Origin: Sphaerulina vaccinii
Taxonomy: Eukaryota; Ascomycota; Dothideomycetes; Mycosphaerellales; Mycosphaerellaceae
Direction: 5' to 3'
Length of the DNA stretch: 64,000 nt
Assembly: GCA_022570795.1 (NCBI GenBank)
Contig: JAKUDP010000003.1
Span: 2,108,001 to 2,172,000, forward strand
Both the position numbers and the translations under genes were made by a program. Each line of letters begins with the position of its first letter. The first letter of the stretch is position 1. The notes beneath the pieces were generated by a model. The model was not told the DNA's origin. It did not search any database and saw nothing but the letters and a program-made list of their open reading frames with translations. Below, piece by piece: positions 20,686-30,638 of this stretch.

Positions 20686-21367
20686 GTTCGCAGGAGGAGG
20701 CTTTTGACCACATCGCACTCGTCGCACCGGTTCCGTCGTGAGTATACAGTACTTTGTGCCGACTTTTACTGCAGATGGATCAAGCATGTCCAGGTCATAC
20801 AGGCCCAGGCCTTCCAGGACGGCCCAATTCGGCGTGGCTATGGATGGAAGTGCTGATGGTCGAAGAGGTGGCTTGTCGAAATCTTTAAATCAGATTTGAG
20901 AACCAGAGCTGTGAGGTATTCCCGAAGGCGCTTCTCTGATTTGGTGCGGTGTTGTGCTTACTATAGCGTGGTGGAACTGGTTGGCTTGGCTGTCGAGAGG
21001 GCTGTGAGATTACTCGACAGTGTCTCAGATGTGGTGGTGAGTTGTGGTTGTTATATCGGAGTTGATGTGGGTGGATTAATTGTCGAGAAGACTGTCTAAG
21101 GAAAATGAGGAGGTGATTACTGCTGGAGTCTGGTGCATCTGGAGATCCACGTGGCTGGACCAGTATACTCTATTTTACTTACTACCTTACGACTCCCAGG
21201 CAGCGGTGCTGATTAGCAGAGCTGTGAGTGGTGGACCCGTGGTTAACACGTAAAGGACAAGATTTTCTTCGAAATATATTCTACGGACCAGCTTCGCGAA
21301 AATACGACAACTTCAGCGTCACGACACAACAACCGACTTCCAGACAAACTACACCAGATCTCCAAAA
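20686..21367. other. Divergent promoter region
   Basis: Between the membrane-anchored repeat protein and the next plus-strand gene. No supported gene or repeat. A weak A/T block (TCTATTTTACTTACTACC) lies near 21170. Confidence 0.35.
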
Positions 21368-22441
21368 ATGGCTTCCACAGAACTCATGGAGCTCCTTACT
21401 GGATTCTCCTTCAACGCTTACGAGACACTCTACCTCATCGGCTTCTTGAAGCTGTACTTCGCAACTTACGACAAGCTTTCCAATATCATCTGCCCAGATC
21501 CCACTGGGCCTCGAGCTATCACGAATGAGGAACGATGGGCTGAGCGAAGAAAGTTCCCTCTTCTACCAGAATACCGAGACCTGGAGCACAACGAAGGCAA
21601 GGCCCTCCGCATTACGTGCAAAGTCTTGCACAGCGCAATCTTGCTGGAAAATCTCTTCCCGTCTATCAATGGCCATTCACGAGGGGTTAACATTCCCTCC
21701 CAGCACAGAGTGGCCGCCGTACTTTGCGGCAGTCTGGTCGGGCTGGTTGGAGTCAAATATCTCCCAAAGGCTGCCAAAGCTCTTGCTGAGGGCGTCAAGA
21801 CAAAGTACAGGCAGGTCGTGGAGGAAAGAAAGACTGCGCAGGCCGCCGCGCGAGTCGTCGCACAAGCTGCTGCAGAGACCGCTGCGCTGAACGAGAGATA
21901 CGAGGCCGAACGTCGTGCCAAGTTGGTCAGAGACTGTGACAGGAGAAGTTGGGAGGTTTTCCAAGATGACTGGCCAGCAGAGAGCCCAGCCATGCCTGGT
22001 GCACAATCGAGTCCAATGGCCCAGCAGAACATGAATGCCGGCGCACAAGGTGGTGAATTCGAATACAACCCACGAATGGGTATGCCACCGCAGAACGGCC
22101 CTGCTCCTGCAACTGGCGGACAACCCCAAGCGAACAACGGCAATCACGCTTTGCAAGACTATCAGATGCAGTTGATGTTGCTCGAGCAGCAGAATAACAA
22201 GCGCTTGCTCATGGCTCGTCAGGAGCAAAATAGCATGGCGAGTCCACAGCCCGAGCCACTTCCTGAAATTCCACCCCTTGCAAGCCGAGACCGGATTCCA
22301 TACTGCCCTCTCAGCGCAGTATCGCAGGCTGCACAGGAACGCATGCGCGGACCCCAATTTCCAGACGTAGCTACTGATTATAGCAGTGAGTCGTGGGACA
22401 GGGACTTCGACTCTGACACTATGTCGAGCGATTCAGACTGA
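21368..22441 (+). CDS. Unknown protein with QMQLMLLEQQN-type motif
   Basis: 357 residues, single exon. The N-terminal third is ordered, with a hydrophobic stretch (VAAVLCGSLVGLVGVKYLP). It is followed by an Ala/Glu/Arg-rich helix at about 155-185. The middle is Gln/Pro/Gly-rich and disordered. At about 262-287 lies LQDYQMQLMLLEQQNNKRLL followed by MARQEQ. I know this short motif from many otherwise unrelated fungal proteins. The acidic C-terminus (SSESWDRDFDSDTMSSDSD) is probably phosphorylated. Function unknown. Confidence 0.75.
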   Translation: MASTELMELLTGFSFNAYETLYLIGFLKLYFATYDKLSNIICPDPTGPRAITNEERWAERRKFPLLPEYRDLEHNEGKALRITCKVLHSAILLENLFPSINGHSRGVNIPSQHRVAAVLCGSLVGLVGVKYLPKAAKALAEGVKTKYRQVVEERKTAQAAARVVAQAAAETAALNERYEAERRAKLVRDCDRRSWEVFQDDWPAESPAMPGAQSSPMAQQNMNAGAQGGEFEYNPRMGMPPQNGPAPATGGQPQANNGNHALQDYQMQLMLLEQQNNKRLLMARQEQNSMASPQPEPLPEIPPLASRDRIPYCPLSAVSQAAQERMRGPQFPDVATDYSSESWDRDFDSDTMSSDSD

Positions 22442-23175
22442 GCCTGAGTCTGACAGACACTATGTGCCTGAGTCTACCGGAAACTATACGCCACAGTGGT
22501 CAAGGTGGTAATGGTCTGCGTGCGGCGTTGTATGCAGGCGCGAGATGTCGAAGAGGAGAGACCGAACCAACAACGCAGGCATATCAAGCTGGCGTGTGAG
22601 CCATCTGTAGTCTGGTAGATGGTGTTAGCGTCGGGAGCGGTCAAATTAGGATATCTTGGATGGGGGTGTATTGTTTTGCTCTATGATAGAGTGATGAAAA
22701 GGAGGAACCTCCAACAATGAGATCGATGAGGTTACTAACCAGCTAACCAGCTAACCAGTTGGTCAGTAACCAGTACCTTCGCTAGCGTCTATAGAAGATG
22801 CTCCAGTAGCCTGTCAATCACATGCCACACCAAATTTGATAGTGGAACCATTGAAAATAGACCCTGCATTGTGCTCGATCTGCCCCGCGATTCCACAATG
22901 CCGAGATCGGTGTGAGGATAGGATAAAATCCATGACTCCATAACACTTCTTTCGCCGTGTCTGGCCGGTTTGTAGTCGGTCTTGGTCGACAACAACGCGC
23001 CCTATGCTCAGTTGAGTCATCCGTCGCGAGACAAGTCCTCGCTGTGTCCTGGAGTCATTCGAGAACGAGGTCATATAGAGTTTCCTAGTCTCGCCGAAGC
23101 ACTTTTCACATCCACCAGACCCTCATTCCGTACCATTGAACAGTCACACTACAAATAAGTAAGATACATCATCAC
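22442..23175. other. Intergenic, with short CTAACCAG repeats
   Basis: Three direct copies of a CTAACCAG-like unit lie at about 22738-22763. They are followed by GGTCAGTAACCAG and a GCTAGCG palindrome near 22782, which resembles the palindromic elements at 24.8 and 29.4 kb. The last 100 bases are the C/T-rich leader of PDX1. Confidence 0.45.
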
Positions 23176-24237
23176 ATGGCTAGCACTCCAGTCTCACCTT
23201 TCCGCTCCCAGAAATCCTTCACCTCTACCTCTCTGTCTACCTCTACCCCATCGACATCGACATCTACCACAATGGCAGTCAACGACACTCCCACCAATGG
23301 CCACGCCATCACTGCCGCCTCCAAAACCAACACCACGAAAATCACATCGCAAAATGACCCTCAGTCATCCTTCGCCGTCAAAGTCGGTCTCGCCCAAATG
23401 CTCAAGGGAGGCGTAATCATGGACGTCGTCGATGCAGAACAGGCACGCATAGCAGAAGAAGCTGGCGCCGTAGCAGTCATGGCTCTCGAGCGTGTACCAG
23501 CCGACATTCGCAAAGATGGTGGCGTGGCTCGCATGTCTGACCCCAGCATGATTCAAGAGATCATGAAGGCTGTGACTATCCCAGTCATGGCCAAGGCGAG
23601 AATAGGACATTTCGTGGAATGTCAGATTCTGCAAGCCATTGGAGTGGATTATATTGATGAGTCTGAGGTTTTGACTCCAGCTGATCCTGTCAATCACGTT
23701 GATAAGAGTGTTTACACTGCACCTTTTGTGTGTGGGTGCAGGAACTTGGGAGAGGCGCTGAGGCGAATCTCAGAGGGCGCTGCGATGATTCGAACGAAGG
23801 GCGAGGCTGGTACGGGTGATGTTGTGGAGGCTGTGAGACACATGTCGACTGTCAATGCTGAGATTGCAAAGGCTAGCTCGATGAATGATGCAGATCTCAG
23901 AATGATGGCCAGGGAGTTGGAGTGCGATTACGCTTTGCTGAAGCAGACTGCTCAGCTCAAGAGGCTGCCTGTCGTAAACTTCGCTGCTGGAGGAATCGCT
24001 ACGCCGGCTGATGCTGCTTTGATGATGCAGATGGGTTGCGATGGTGTATTCGTTGGATCTGGAATCTTCAAGTCTGGTGATGCGGCGAAGAGGGCGAAGG
24101 CTATTGTGCAGGCTACAACACACTTCAACGACCCTAAGGTGCTCGCAGAGGTTAGCTGTGGTCTTGGTGAGGCCATGGTTGGTATCAACTGCGACAAGCT
24201 ACCTGAGCAGCAGAAGCTCGCCAAGCGTGGATGGTAG
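23176..24237 (+). CDS. PDX1: Pyridoxal 5'-phosphate synthase, PdxS/SNZ/PDX1 subunit
   Basis: Lyase subunit of the glutamine-dependent vitamin B6 synthase, building PLP from ribose 5-phosphate, glyceraldehyde 3-phosphate and ammonia. Family blocks: [20 protein letters not shown] with the first catalytic Lys context, [50 protein letters not shown], and the phosphate-binding [19 protein letters not shown] and [13 protein letters not shown]. The longest form has 353 residues. Its first 32 are Ser/Thr-rich and atypical, and Met33 (23272) may be the true start. In the Dothideomycete Cercospora nicotianae the homologue (SOR1/PDX1) gives singlet-oxygen resistance. The glutaminase partner is not in this window. 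Confidence 0.96.
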   Translation: MASTPVSPFRSQKSFTSTSLSTSTPSTSTSTTMAVNDTPTNGHAITAASKTNTTKITSQNDPQSSFAVKVGLAQMLKGGVIMDVVDAEQARIAEEAGAVAVMALERVPADIRKDGGVARMSDPSMIQEIMKAVTIPVMAKARIGHFVECQILQAIGVDYIDESEVLTPADPVNHVDKSVYTAPFVCGCRNLGEALRRISEGAAMIRTKGEAGTGDVVEAVRHMSTVNAEIAKASSMNDADLRMMARELECDYALLKQTAQLKRLPVVNFAAGGIATPADAALMMQMGCDGVFVGSGIFKSGDAAKRAKAIVQATTHFNDPKVLAEVSCGLGEAMVGINCDKLPEQQKLAKRGW

Positions 24238-24486
24238 ATGCTGCAGCAAGGGAGCAAGACGCGATAAACTGTATGCATAGCAAAAGGCGCTTGTGGTTTG
24301 AGATTGTTGCGGGAAAAGTAGGTTTGGGAAGGAATGATCGAGGACATTGTGGCCCTTCCCTTAGATTCTGTGTTGCGCCTCACGCTATAGGTATCTCACA
24401 CAATCAAAACAAGACCTTCAACACTATATCACTTCGTCTTTTGTACTTTGCCAGAGTTGAAGAAGCAAAACAGTTGCCAAAAAACC

Positions 24487-24637
24487 AAAAACAATCACCA
24501 TCACCTCATGGTAAGAAACCATCCTACCTCTTCCGACAGGTCTGTTAGGCCTCGATCTGTAGGGTGCGACCTTTCTATGTGAGCAACAGCAGAGCTGACG
24601 ACTTACCAACTTGACCATTAAGCCTAGGACGACTGTT
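24487..24637 (-). repeat. tRNA-like 150-bp repeat (candidate Pol III RNA), copy 1
   Basis: Starts AACAGTCGTCC, with the A-box-like TGGTCAAGTTGGTAAG, then the hairpin CGTCAGC-TCT-GCTGTTG (one mispair). It ends GGTGATTG followed by a run of five T. The start can pair with the end. A TATA-like ACATATACTT lies about 25-30 bp upstream (near 24660). Confidence 0.55.
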
Positions 24638-24785
24638 GAGATGGCACGAGTTCTGCAAGTATATGTACTACCATTCAATAGCACCCGCTGTTGCACACTG
24701 CTCTTGTAATCAGACATGTCCCCTTGCATCACTCCAGCTCGACTCCTTGCTGCCCTCAAGAACATGTATGGCTCGCTTCCGAAGT

Positions 24786-24856
24786 ACGCTAGCTGCCGTC
24801 TTGTTAGTAACAGATCAACAGATCTGTTACTAACAAACGAGGACATGAGCTAGCGT
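24786..24856. repeat. Palindromic GCTAGC-bounded element
   Basis: Outer inverted repeats ACGCTAGCT and AGCTAGCGT enclose a perfect 16-bp inverted repeat, TTGTTAGTAACAGATC, with a four-base spacer. The right end reads ACATGAGCTAGCGT, shared with elements at 29.4-29.55 kb. It sits between repeat copies 1 and 2. Confidence 0.55.
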
Positions 24857-24964
24857 GCTGTTCGAAGAAGCCAAGGATATCAGCTCATCATGCAAGGAAG
24901 TCATCCCAATTCGGAACGGCATGTCCTCCAAAAGAAATGAACAAAGGCTCAATATAAGCAAAAC

Positions 24965-25122
24965 AAAAACAATCGCCCTAGTCCTATAGACTTGCACAAT
25001 GAAGATCACCTGGGATGACGCCTGCGTCATGCCCGCTCCACTCCAATTGCCCTGCTAGTTGAACATTAGCTATGCTAACGAATTACCAATTGTCTAGACT
25101 AACGAGGCTTTGGACGACTGTT
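24965..25122 (-). repeat. tRNA-like 150-bp repeat (candidate Pol III RNA), copy 2
   Basis: Begins AACAGTCGTCC and has the 7-bp hairpin CGTTAGC-ATA-GCTAATG. It ends GGGCGATTG followed by five T. The A-box region is diverged, with an insertion before GGTAATTCG. TTATACTTAATG lies about 30 bp upstream. Confidence 0.55.
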
Positions 25123-25542
25123 AGTAAGCAGCATTTGGGAGAATGCATTAAGTATAAACGCTGGGAGTATTTTGGAAGTTTTTGAAATTTTTGAAATTTT
25201 AGGAGTCCGTCTCCTCAAGCAGCTGGTCAAATGTGAGGGGACATAGTCATATTTCACTTACCAAATGCCATTGAAACGGCTATGTCCCACGCTAGAGAAG
25301 TATCGTCTCTGAAACGCAGTTAGTTTGTGCATACTAGACTGTCTGGATTATGAGTGCCGTAGTTGAGATTAGATCGTTGGAGAGACAGGTCAAGGGATTT
25401 GGGGTCACCCGCGAGGACATGTATGAGGACGTGCTTGTGAGGATCATCTTTGAAATCGCCTTAGCTCATCGATAGGTATTCGGTAGGTTCCGTTCGTATG
25501 AGTTGTGATATTCAAGGTCTTTGTATTTTGGAGGTCTTTGTT

Positions 25543-25780
25543 CGTTTTCAGATATGGCTTGTAGTGAGCGATCCCACGTCAGGAAATCGTGCTTGAGGAT
25601 CATCTCCATGTATGGGCCGGACACCATGCCATTGTGCTCTAAGGCATGGGGACAGGACTTTTCGAGACTCTGTTCAGAGAACAGTGAAGCCCAGGTGTTG
25701 AGTCCTCACTTTTGTTGGTTTTCATATATGGCTTGTGGTGAGCGATCACACGTAGAAAATCGTGTTCGATAATCATCTCC
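25543..25780. repeat. Diverged direct duplication (about 65 bp, 174 bp apart)
   Basis: Two related segments (25543-25610 and 25717-25780) share ATATGGCTTGT.GTGAGCGATC and AAATCGTG...ATCATCTCC. On the minus strand both give an EM(I)(I/L)xHDFL-like peptide. A weaker inverted relative may lie at 25868-25915. Probably decayed repeat or gene remnants. Confidence 0.4.
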
Positions 25781-26496
25781 GCGTGTGAGCTAGAGACCGT
25801 GCTATCATGTATCCAGACATGTTAGGGAAGCATTCGAGACTGTCTTTCGATGAAGAAGGAGAGATGTGGTCTGGAGATGTTCGGCAAGACTTTCTACTCA
25901 CGATTCACGACATGGATCGGAGTTCTCGGCACTTCAAGCATAAGGTTTTGAGCCGCATGTTCCTGCGTTTTCCTTCACTTCCTTTCCTGGTTGATGCAAT
26001 GGCTCGATTCTATGGTTGCGACAAAGCCGTCGATGTCAGAACCGTGGAGGAACGTAACGTCTCATATACCACTCCACTTACGGAAGTGTAGACTCTTGTA
26101 CAGCCTGGAAAGAGATGTTCTGCCACTCATTCACCAAGCAAGGATTCCGCGGAACCCCACAGGATCGACGACTTATATTGAAACCGCCACCATGTGACAC
26201 GCGCCCCTAAACGAGAAATGTGCAACCTTTCTCAGGTATTGGACGCGCACTCTGCCCCACGGACGTGTAATTTGCACGTTGTTTGACAGTTTCGGACTGT
26301 CTGAGAACATCATTTCGCGTTGTATGAGCACGCGACCTGGTAGCAGCGACAATCGCATCGAGAAGAGGAATACTTGAGCAACAGCAGGAACGACACGCGA
26401 TTGACTTCATCCATGCTTCCTGGCAGCAACTCTCGGCACTGGACACATGTTGGTCTGATCTGGAGAGCATCGCACAGGACCACAGCATAATGCACC

Positions 26497-29277
26497 ATGG
26501 CGGAAACCAGCTCCTCTCCAACAAGCCAGCCGTCGCGCTACTTATCGCAAAGACAAAAGCACGCATCCGTTGAAGAAGAGCAGCAGCATGGAGACGGCGA
26601 TGTGGTCAGGAGCAAATCGCGCTACCATCGCAGCAAGCAAGGCGGTGGTGCAGCATCAAGCCCGACAGAGACGAGGCCAGCCTCGCAGGAAACGCCAGCG
26701 AGGTACCATAGCAAACACCGCAGCTCGCCGTTGAAACCCATATACCAAGAGCAAGTCGTGCAGGCGCCACGACTACAGCCTACGAGAACCATTTCCAGCG
26801 AGAACTACAACACCAGAGTACCACACGCAGCAACGCCTCCAGCTGGGCTGGGCGCACAAGATCCCAGTAGCAGACACATAAGTAGCGGTGATGAGCGAGA
26901 CTCAGAGCCGGACAGGCGACAGCGAGCACGAGACAGACCTACCAGAATCAGATCTAACGAGCAACCACAATCGGCTTTACCAGTATACCAGCAGCCTCCG
27001 GATACAGCGGTGTCAGGAGAATTGTTTCCACGTCCCATGGCAGTCGCACAACCTGTGCGGCACGATGGGCCTCCAGAATCTGGACAGATTCGCGCTACGC
27101 AGAGTTTGACTGAGCTGAATCAGTATGCTGATGAAGAGAGGGGCTGTTTCGCTGGATTGTTCAAGCGCAAGAGAGGGGACGTGACTGTTGTGGACAAGAA
27201 CATGATTACGCGACCGGCAACTGCTAAACATAATGAGCCCATTCGACCTGGAGGTGGTGGTGTTGTATCTGGTATAGATGCACCCAAGTCTGCAGTCAAT
27301 GCAGGCGATCGCAAAGTTCTTGTGGAATGTCAGAAGTCGCAAAGGTGGTTCTCCGTGACACCAGAGACGACATCAGTGGACATCATCAAGACTGCGGCGA
27401 CAGTCATGTCGGAGCGTATCAATGTCAAGTCTGCGTTGCTGGTCGAGACGTTCAAGAGCGTTGGTGTTCAGCGACCTTTACGGCGATATGAGCAGATCCG
27501 AGATGTCTTAAATAGCTGGGACGACGATGCGCAGAACAGGCTGGTACTGGTCGATCCTGAAACCGGGACGATCGAGCCAGAATTGACAATCACCGGCGCA
27601 CCCAAGGACCGACCGGAAGGCGATACTTGGCTAATGACGAGTTCGTACAGACCTGGAAAGTGGGAGAAGCGATATGTTACACTGAAGCCGGATGGCCAGA
27701 TCGTGCAGCAGAAAGATATGGACAAGCCGAAAGATGTCAGCAATGTATGTCATCTCAGCGACTTCGACATCTACACGCCGACTACGGAGAGAAAAAGGGG
27801 CAAGATAAAGCCACCGAAGAAGTACTGCTTTGCGATCAAGAGCCAGCAGAAGACCACGATGTTCGAATCGACAGAAGACTACGTGCACTTCTTCTGTACA
27901 GCCGATCCGGTCACGAGCGACAGTTTCTACAAAGCAGTGCAGAGCTACCGTAGCTGGTATCTGGTCAATGTTCGAGGCGAGGGTAGGAAGGAGAAGCCCA
28001 AGCCTGTACCAGTGGCCGCACCACCACTACCTTCTCTGCCATCGCAGCACTCTGGCGAACTGAAGGGTGAGCCACAGAGAGGTACAGAATTCACGAAGAC
28101 GCATCGTCCTCAAGAGTCCATGGAGTCGCACTATCAGCTCGGCTCCTTCAAGCCCTTGATCGACTTCAGCACATATGAGAAGCGGCCTCGATCTTCGGAA
28201 TCTGGAAGTGACAAGGCCAAGCCCATCTCAGGCGGTGTCACAAAGCTTGCAGATCGATCACATCCGCCTGGCGCCATGTCCAATAGAGGTGTGCTTGGCG
28301 AAGACGAACCACTTGCGAATCTGGGTCGAAGTACATCGGTCAGTAAGCGGACATCGAACGATCACAAGCGGCCACATACCAGTGCTGAATTCAAGGACAT
28401 TGGCCTGCTTGGTAGGAACTACTCGCAGCGACGAAAGGAGAATGAGCGAGAAGCGGGAGTGCAAGCATTCTCGAATGGGCCTAATCTGCTGAATGGAGGT
28501 TTGAGTGGACGAGAAGACTATCTTGGTGGTACTGGCGATGGTCTGCAGCGGAAGGCTTCGACACGAAAGCACAACAGCAATGGCGACATGCATCGATCCG
28601 GCTCTACTCGCAACGCTGGGAGCGGAGGCTACTCCGTCGAGCTCGGCAGGACTACCTCTCAACGTCGCAAGCCTCCTGGATCTAGCAAGCCTCTGGTCGA
28701 CCTTACACCCGAATACAAGGAGCCACCTCAATTCAAGAACAAAGGACGAGGGCATAAGCCAGATCGACTCGGCGCAGGAGGTCTGATCGAGCATGCCACT
28801 GCGCCTGAAGATCCATTGAACATACCACAGAACAACATCTTCCGCAAGGACATGAGCGGACAATATCAAGATGGTGGCCAGCGAAGTCCTGGACTGGTTG
28901 ATATTGCGCCCCAGCATAGAGAACCTGTGTAAGTCAAACAAAAGCTCCATAACATGGAGAGCACTCGCTAACTTGTTACTTGCAGTCACCACGCCAGAAG
29001 ACCTCATACCGCAACAGTGCCGAACACCCGCGCTCCTTCCGGTGGCAACGACTCTCATGGCTTCACAGGCGAAGGTCTAGTAGCAAGTGCTGCGTGCCGA
29101 AATGGCTGGGGCACCGGCGACAAAGGTCGTGGTGTGATTGATGGGCGTCGCGCTGGCGGCAAGCCTTTGGTAGACTTCAGTGCTGATAGTCAGTATGTGA
29201 AAGGGAGTCTGCTGAACCAAGTGGAGAGAGCAGAAGGAGGACCTGTGCCCGGTCCCATTGATAGGAGCCATCATTGA
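26497..29277 (+). CDS. RA-PH domain adaptor protein (fungal MRL-like)
   Basis: Exons 26497-28928 and 28986-29277 give 907 residues. The long N-terminus is disordered and basic. A Ras-association-like domain starts near residue 271 (DRKVLVECQKSQRWFSVTPE, RRYEQIRDVLNSWDDDAQNR). It is followed directly by a PH domain from about 375 to 490 (DTWLMTSSYRPGKWEKRYVT, IKPPKKYCFAIKSQQK, YVHFFCTADP). This RA-PH order is that of MIG-10/RIAM/lamellipodin proteins, which link Ras-family GTPases and membranes to actin. A long disordered C-terminus holds repeated (K/R)PL(V/I)D(F/L) motifs; the second exon adds another (GGKPLVDFSADSQYVKG). A role in polarity or signalling is inferred. Confidence 0.85.
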
Positions 29278-29404
29278 GGCGCTCTAGAAGTGGAAAAGCA
29301 GTATTGACATGACGGCAGATCTTGATACCCAGTATGTATAGCTAAATGGCGAGTAATGTTTGAGAACCTGAACTAGTACTTCACTTGACAGATGTCTAAT
29401 AAGC

Positions 29405-29464
29405 ACGCTAGCTCCTGTGACTGTTGGCAACAGTTGGCAACACAACAAGTCCATGAGCTAGCGT
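29405..29464. repeat. Palindromic GCTAGC-bounded element with TGTTGGCAACA units
   Basis: Outer inverted repeats ACGCTAGCT (29405-29413) and AGCTAGCGT (29456-29464) enclose TGTTGGCAACAGTTGGCAACA. Same design as the element at 24786 but with a different inner palindrome. Confidence 0.5.
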
Positions 29465-29499
29465 CTGGGAGTATTTGGCCAGTAACATTCCAATGCCGA

Positions 29500-29552
29500 G
29501 TACTGTTGGCAACAAGATCTGTTGGCAACAACATGAGTACATGAGCTAGCGG
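29500..29552. repeat. Half palindromic element
   Basis: Two TGTTGGCAACA units, ACTGTTGGCAACAAGATC and CTGTTGGCAACAACATG, are followed by ACATGAGCTAGCG. This is the right half of the palindromic element family without a clear left end. Confidence 0.4.
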
Positions 29553-29584
29553 CTGACTTAGTCAAAAGTTAGCCAAAATGAAGC

Positions 29585-29728
29585 AAAAGCGATCGCCCCA
29601 TTTCCATGACATGGTTCGCGTTGAACCAGTGGTCCACTAATAGTTGACAGTGACTGAAGGCTATCCTTTGCAAACGTTAGCTATACCAACGACTTACTGC
29701 TTGTGCCACGAAAGCTAGGACGACTGTT
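29585..29728 (-). repeat. tRNA-like 150-bp repeat (candidate Pol III RNA), copy 3
   Basis: AACAGTCGTCC start, A-box-like TGGCACAAGCAGTAAG and hairpin CGTTGGT-ATA-GCTAACG (with G-T pairs). It ends GGGCGATCGC then TTTT. The only copy with a good B-box-like GGTTCAACGC. CATTCATATACAACC lies about 30 bp upstream. Confidence 0.6.
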
Positions 29729-29803
29729 GAGATGACTGCGCTAGAGGTTGTATATGAATGTCAACCACTTAGTCCAAGAAACGAAACAGTACATTAGCAA
29801 AAG

Positions 29804-29960
29804 AAAAAGCATAACAATCGCCTTTGCCTTGGGCGTATATGGACTGGTGGTCAAAGGTAAAGAAGTTATTGGCTTCCAAACTTGGTCCACGCTCACGTAT
29901 GACACGCATCAGATTCATTGTCGACTTACTGACTGAGCCACGGAGGCTTGGACGACTATT
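29804..29960 (-). repeat. tRNA-like 150-bp repeat (candidate Pol III RNA), copy 4
   Basis: Start AATAGTCGTCC, A-box-like TGGCTCAGTCAGTAAG, end GGCGATTGTTATGC followed by five T. The hairpin region CGACAATGAATCTGATG is diverged and weak. GATATACAACC lies upstream. Confidence 0.55.
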
Positions 29961-30049
29961 AAGACGATGACTCTTGAGGTTGTATATCAACGAGCCAGAC
30001 AGTCGAAAGTATCAACGTCCGAGAAATGGGAGGTCCAAAAGAAAAGAGC

Positions 30050-30194
30050 AAAACAATCGCCCTCGTCTTTGGCGGTGGCGTACACAGCCTGGTGAAAGAC
30101 AATGTCTTAACGAGCGTTCTGTGGAATCCTCTATGTCAGGCAACAGATTCATTGTCGACTTACTAACTGGACCACGGAGGCTTGGACGACTGTT
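30050..30194 (-). repeat. tRNA-like 150-bp repeat (candidate Pol III RNA), copy 5
   Basis: AACAGTCGTCC start, A-box-like TGGTCCAGTTAGTAAG, end GGGCGATTG then TTTT. Same hairpin subfamily as copy 4 (CGACAATGAATCTGTTG). GATATACAACC lies about 30 bp upstream. Confidence 0.55.
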
Positions 30195-30297
30195 AGGATG
30201 ACCACGCTGGAGGTTGTATATCAATGTAATTTGCACTCGTCCAAAGAAGAGTCGTCCTAGGAAGAGAAAAGGCAAAAGAGGGAGCAAAAGGAAGGGC

Positions 30298-30449
30298 AAA
30301 ACAATCGCCATAGTCCGAGACTTGGCACCGAAGTGAGAAGCCATACCAAGACAAGGTCATGTCCAGGAGCTTCAATAGCCATGTCATGTGTCAAGCAATA
30401 GCTATGCTATCGACTTACCGACTGAGCCACGGAGGCTCGGACGACTGTT
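30298..30449 (-). repeat. tRNA-like 150-bp repeat (candidate Pol III RNA), copy 6
   Basis: AACAGTCGTCC start and a near-perfect tRNA D-arm, TGGCTCAGTCGGTAAG. The hairpin CGATAGC-ATA-GCTATTG has base pairs changed on both sides relative to copy 2. It ends TGGCGATTG then TTTT. Confidence 0.6.
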
Positions 30450-30638
30450 AAAGGATGAGAACATTGGGTAATAGATGTATGTCCATCCTGCTTGTTGACA
30501 GCTGTTGTACAATGAACGCTGTCTGTCCGGTGCGGAGATTTGTTGTCATACTTGTACAAAATGTGCAGTACCATGCTCATCTATATCCTCGAACTCCACG
30601 CTATGCAATGACCATATCATACAAATGTACAAGCCCTA

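Larger units (their letters stand above)
24238..26496. other. Gene-poor repeat region
   Basis: 2.3 kb without a supported gene. It contains two minus-oriented copies of the 150-bp tRNA-like repeat, a palindromic GCTAGC element between them, and an A/T-rich stretch (GTTTTTGAAATTTTTGAAATTT) near 25178. A diverged direct duplication lies at 25543-25780. Short frames at 25521-26091 show a few protein-like runs but cannot be assembled into a gene. Confidence 0.5.
29278..30638. other. Gene-free region carrying repeat array 1
   Basis: Holds palindromic elements (29405-29552) and four minus-oriented copies of the 150-bp tRNA-like repeat, spaced about 230-255 bp. Short reading frames here are not supported. 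The last 190 bases are the 3' side of Pet127. Confidence 0.55.

Noticed and set aside
19606..20787. Treating the two overlapping minus-strand frames as separate genes
   Set aside because: The downstream frame has no ATG near its start, and the two frames fuse exactly with a one-base change.
22738..22763. CTAACC repeats as a telomere remnant
   Set aside because: The unit is CTAACCAG-like with three copies, not TTAGGG, and lies between ordinary genes.
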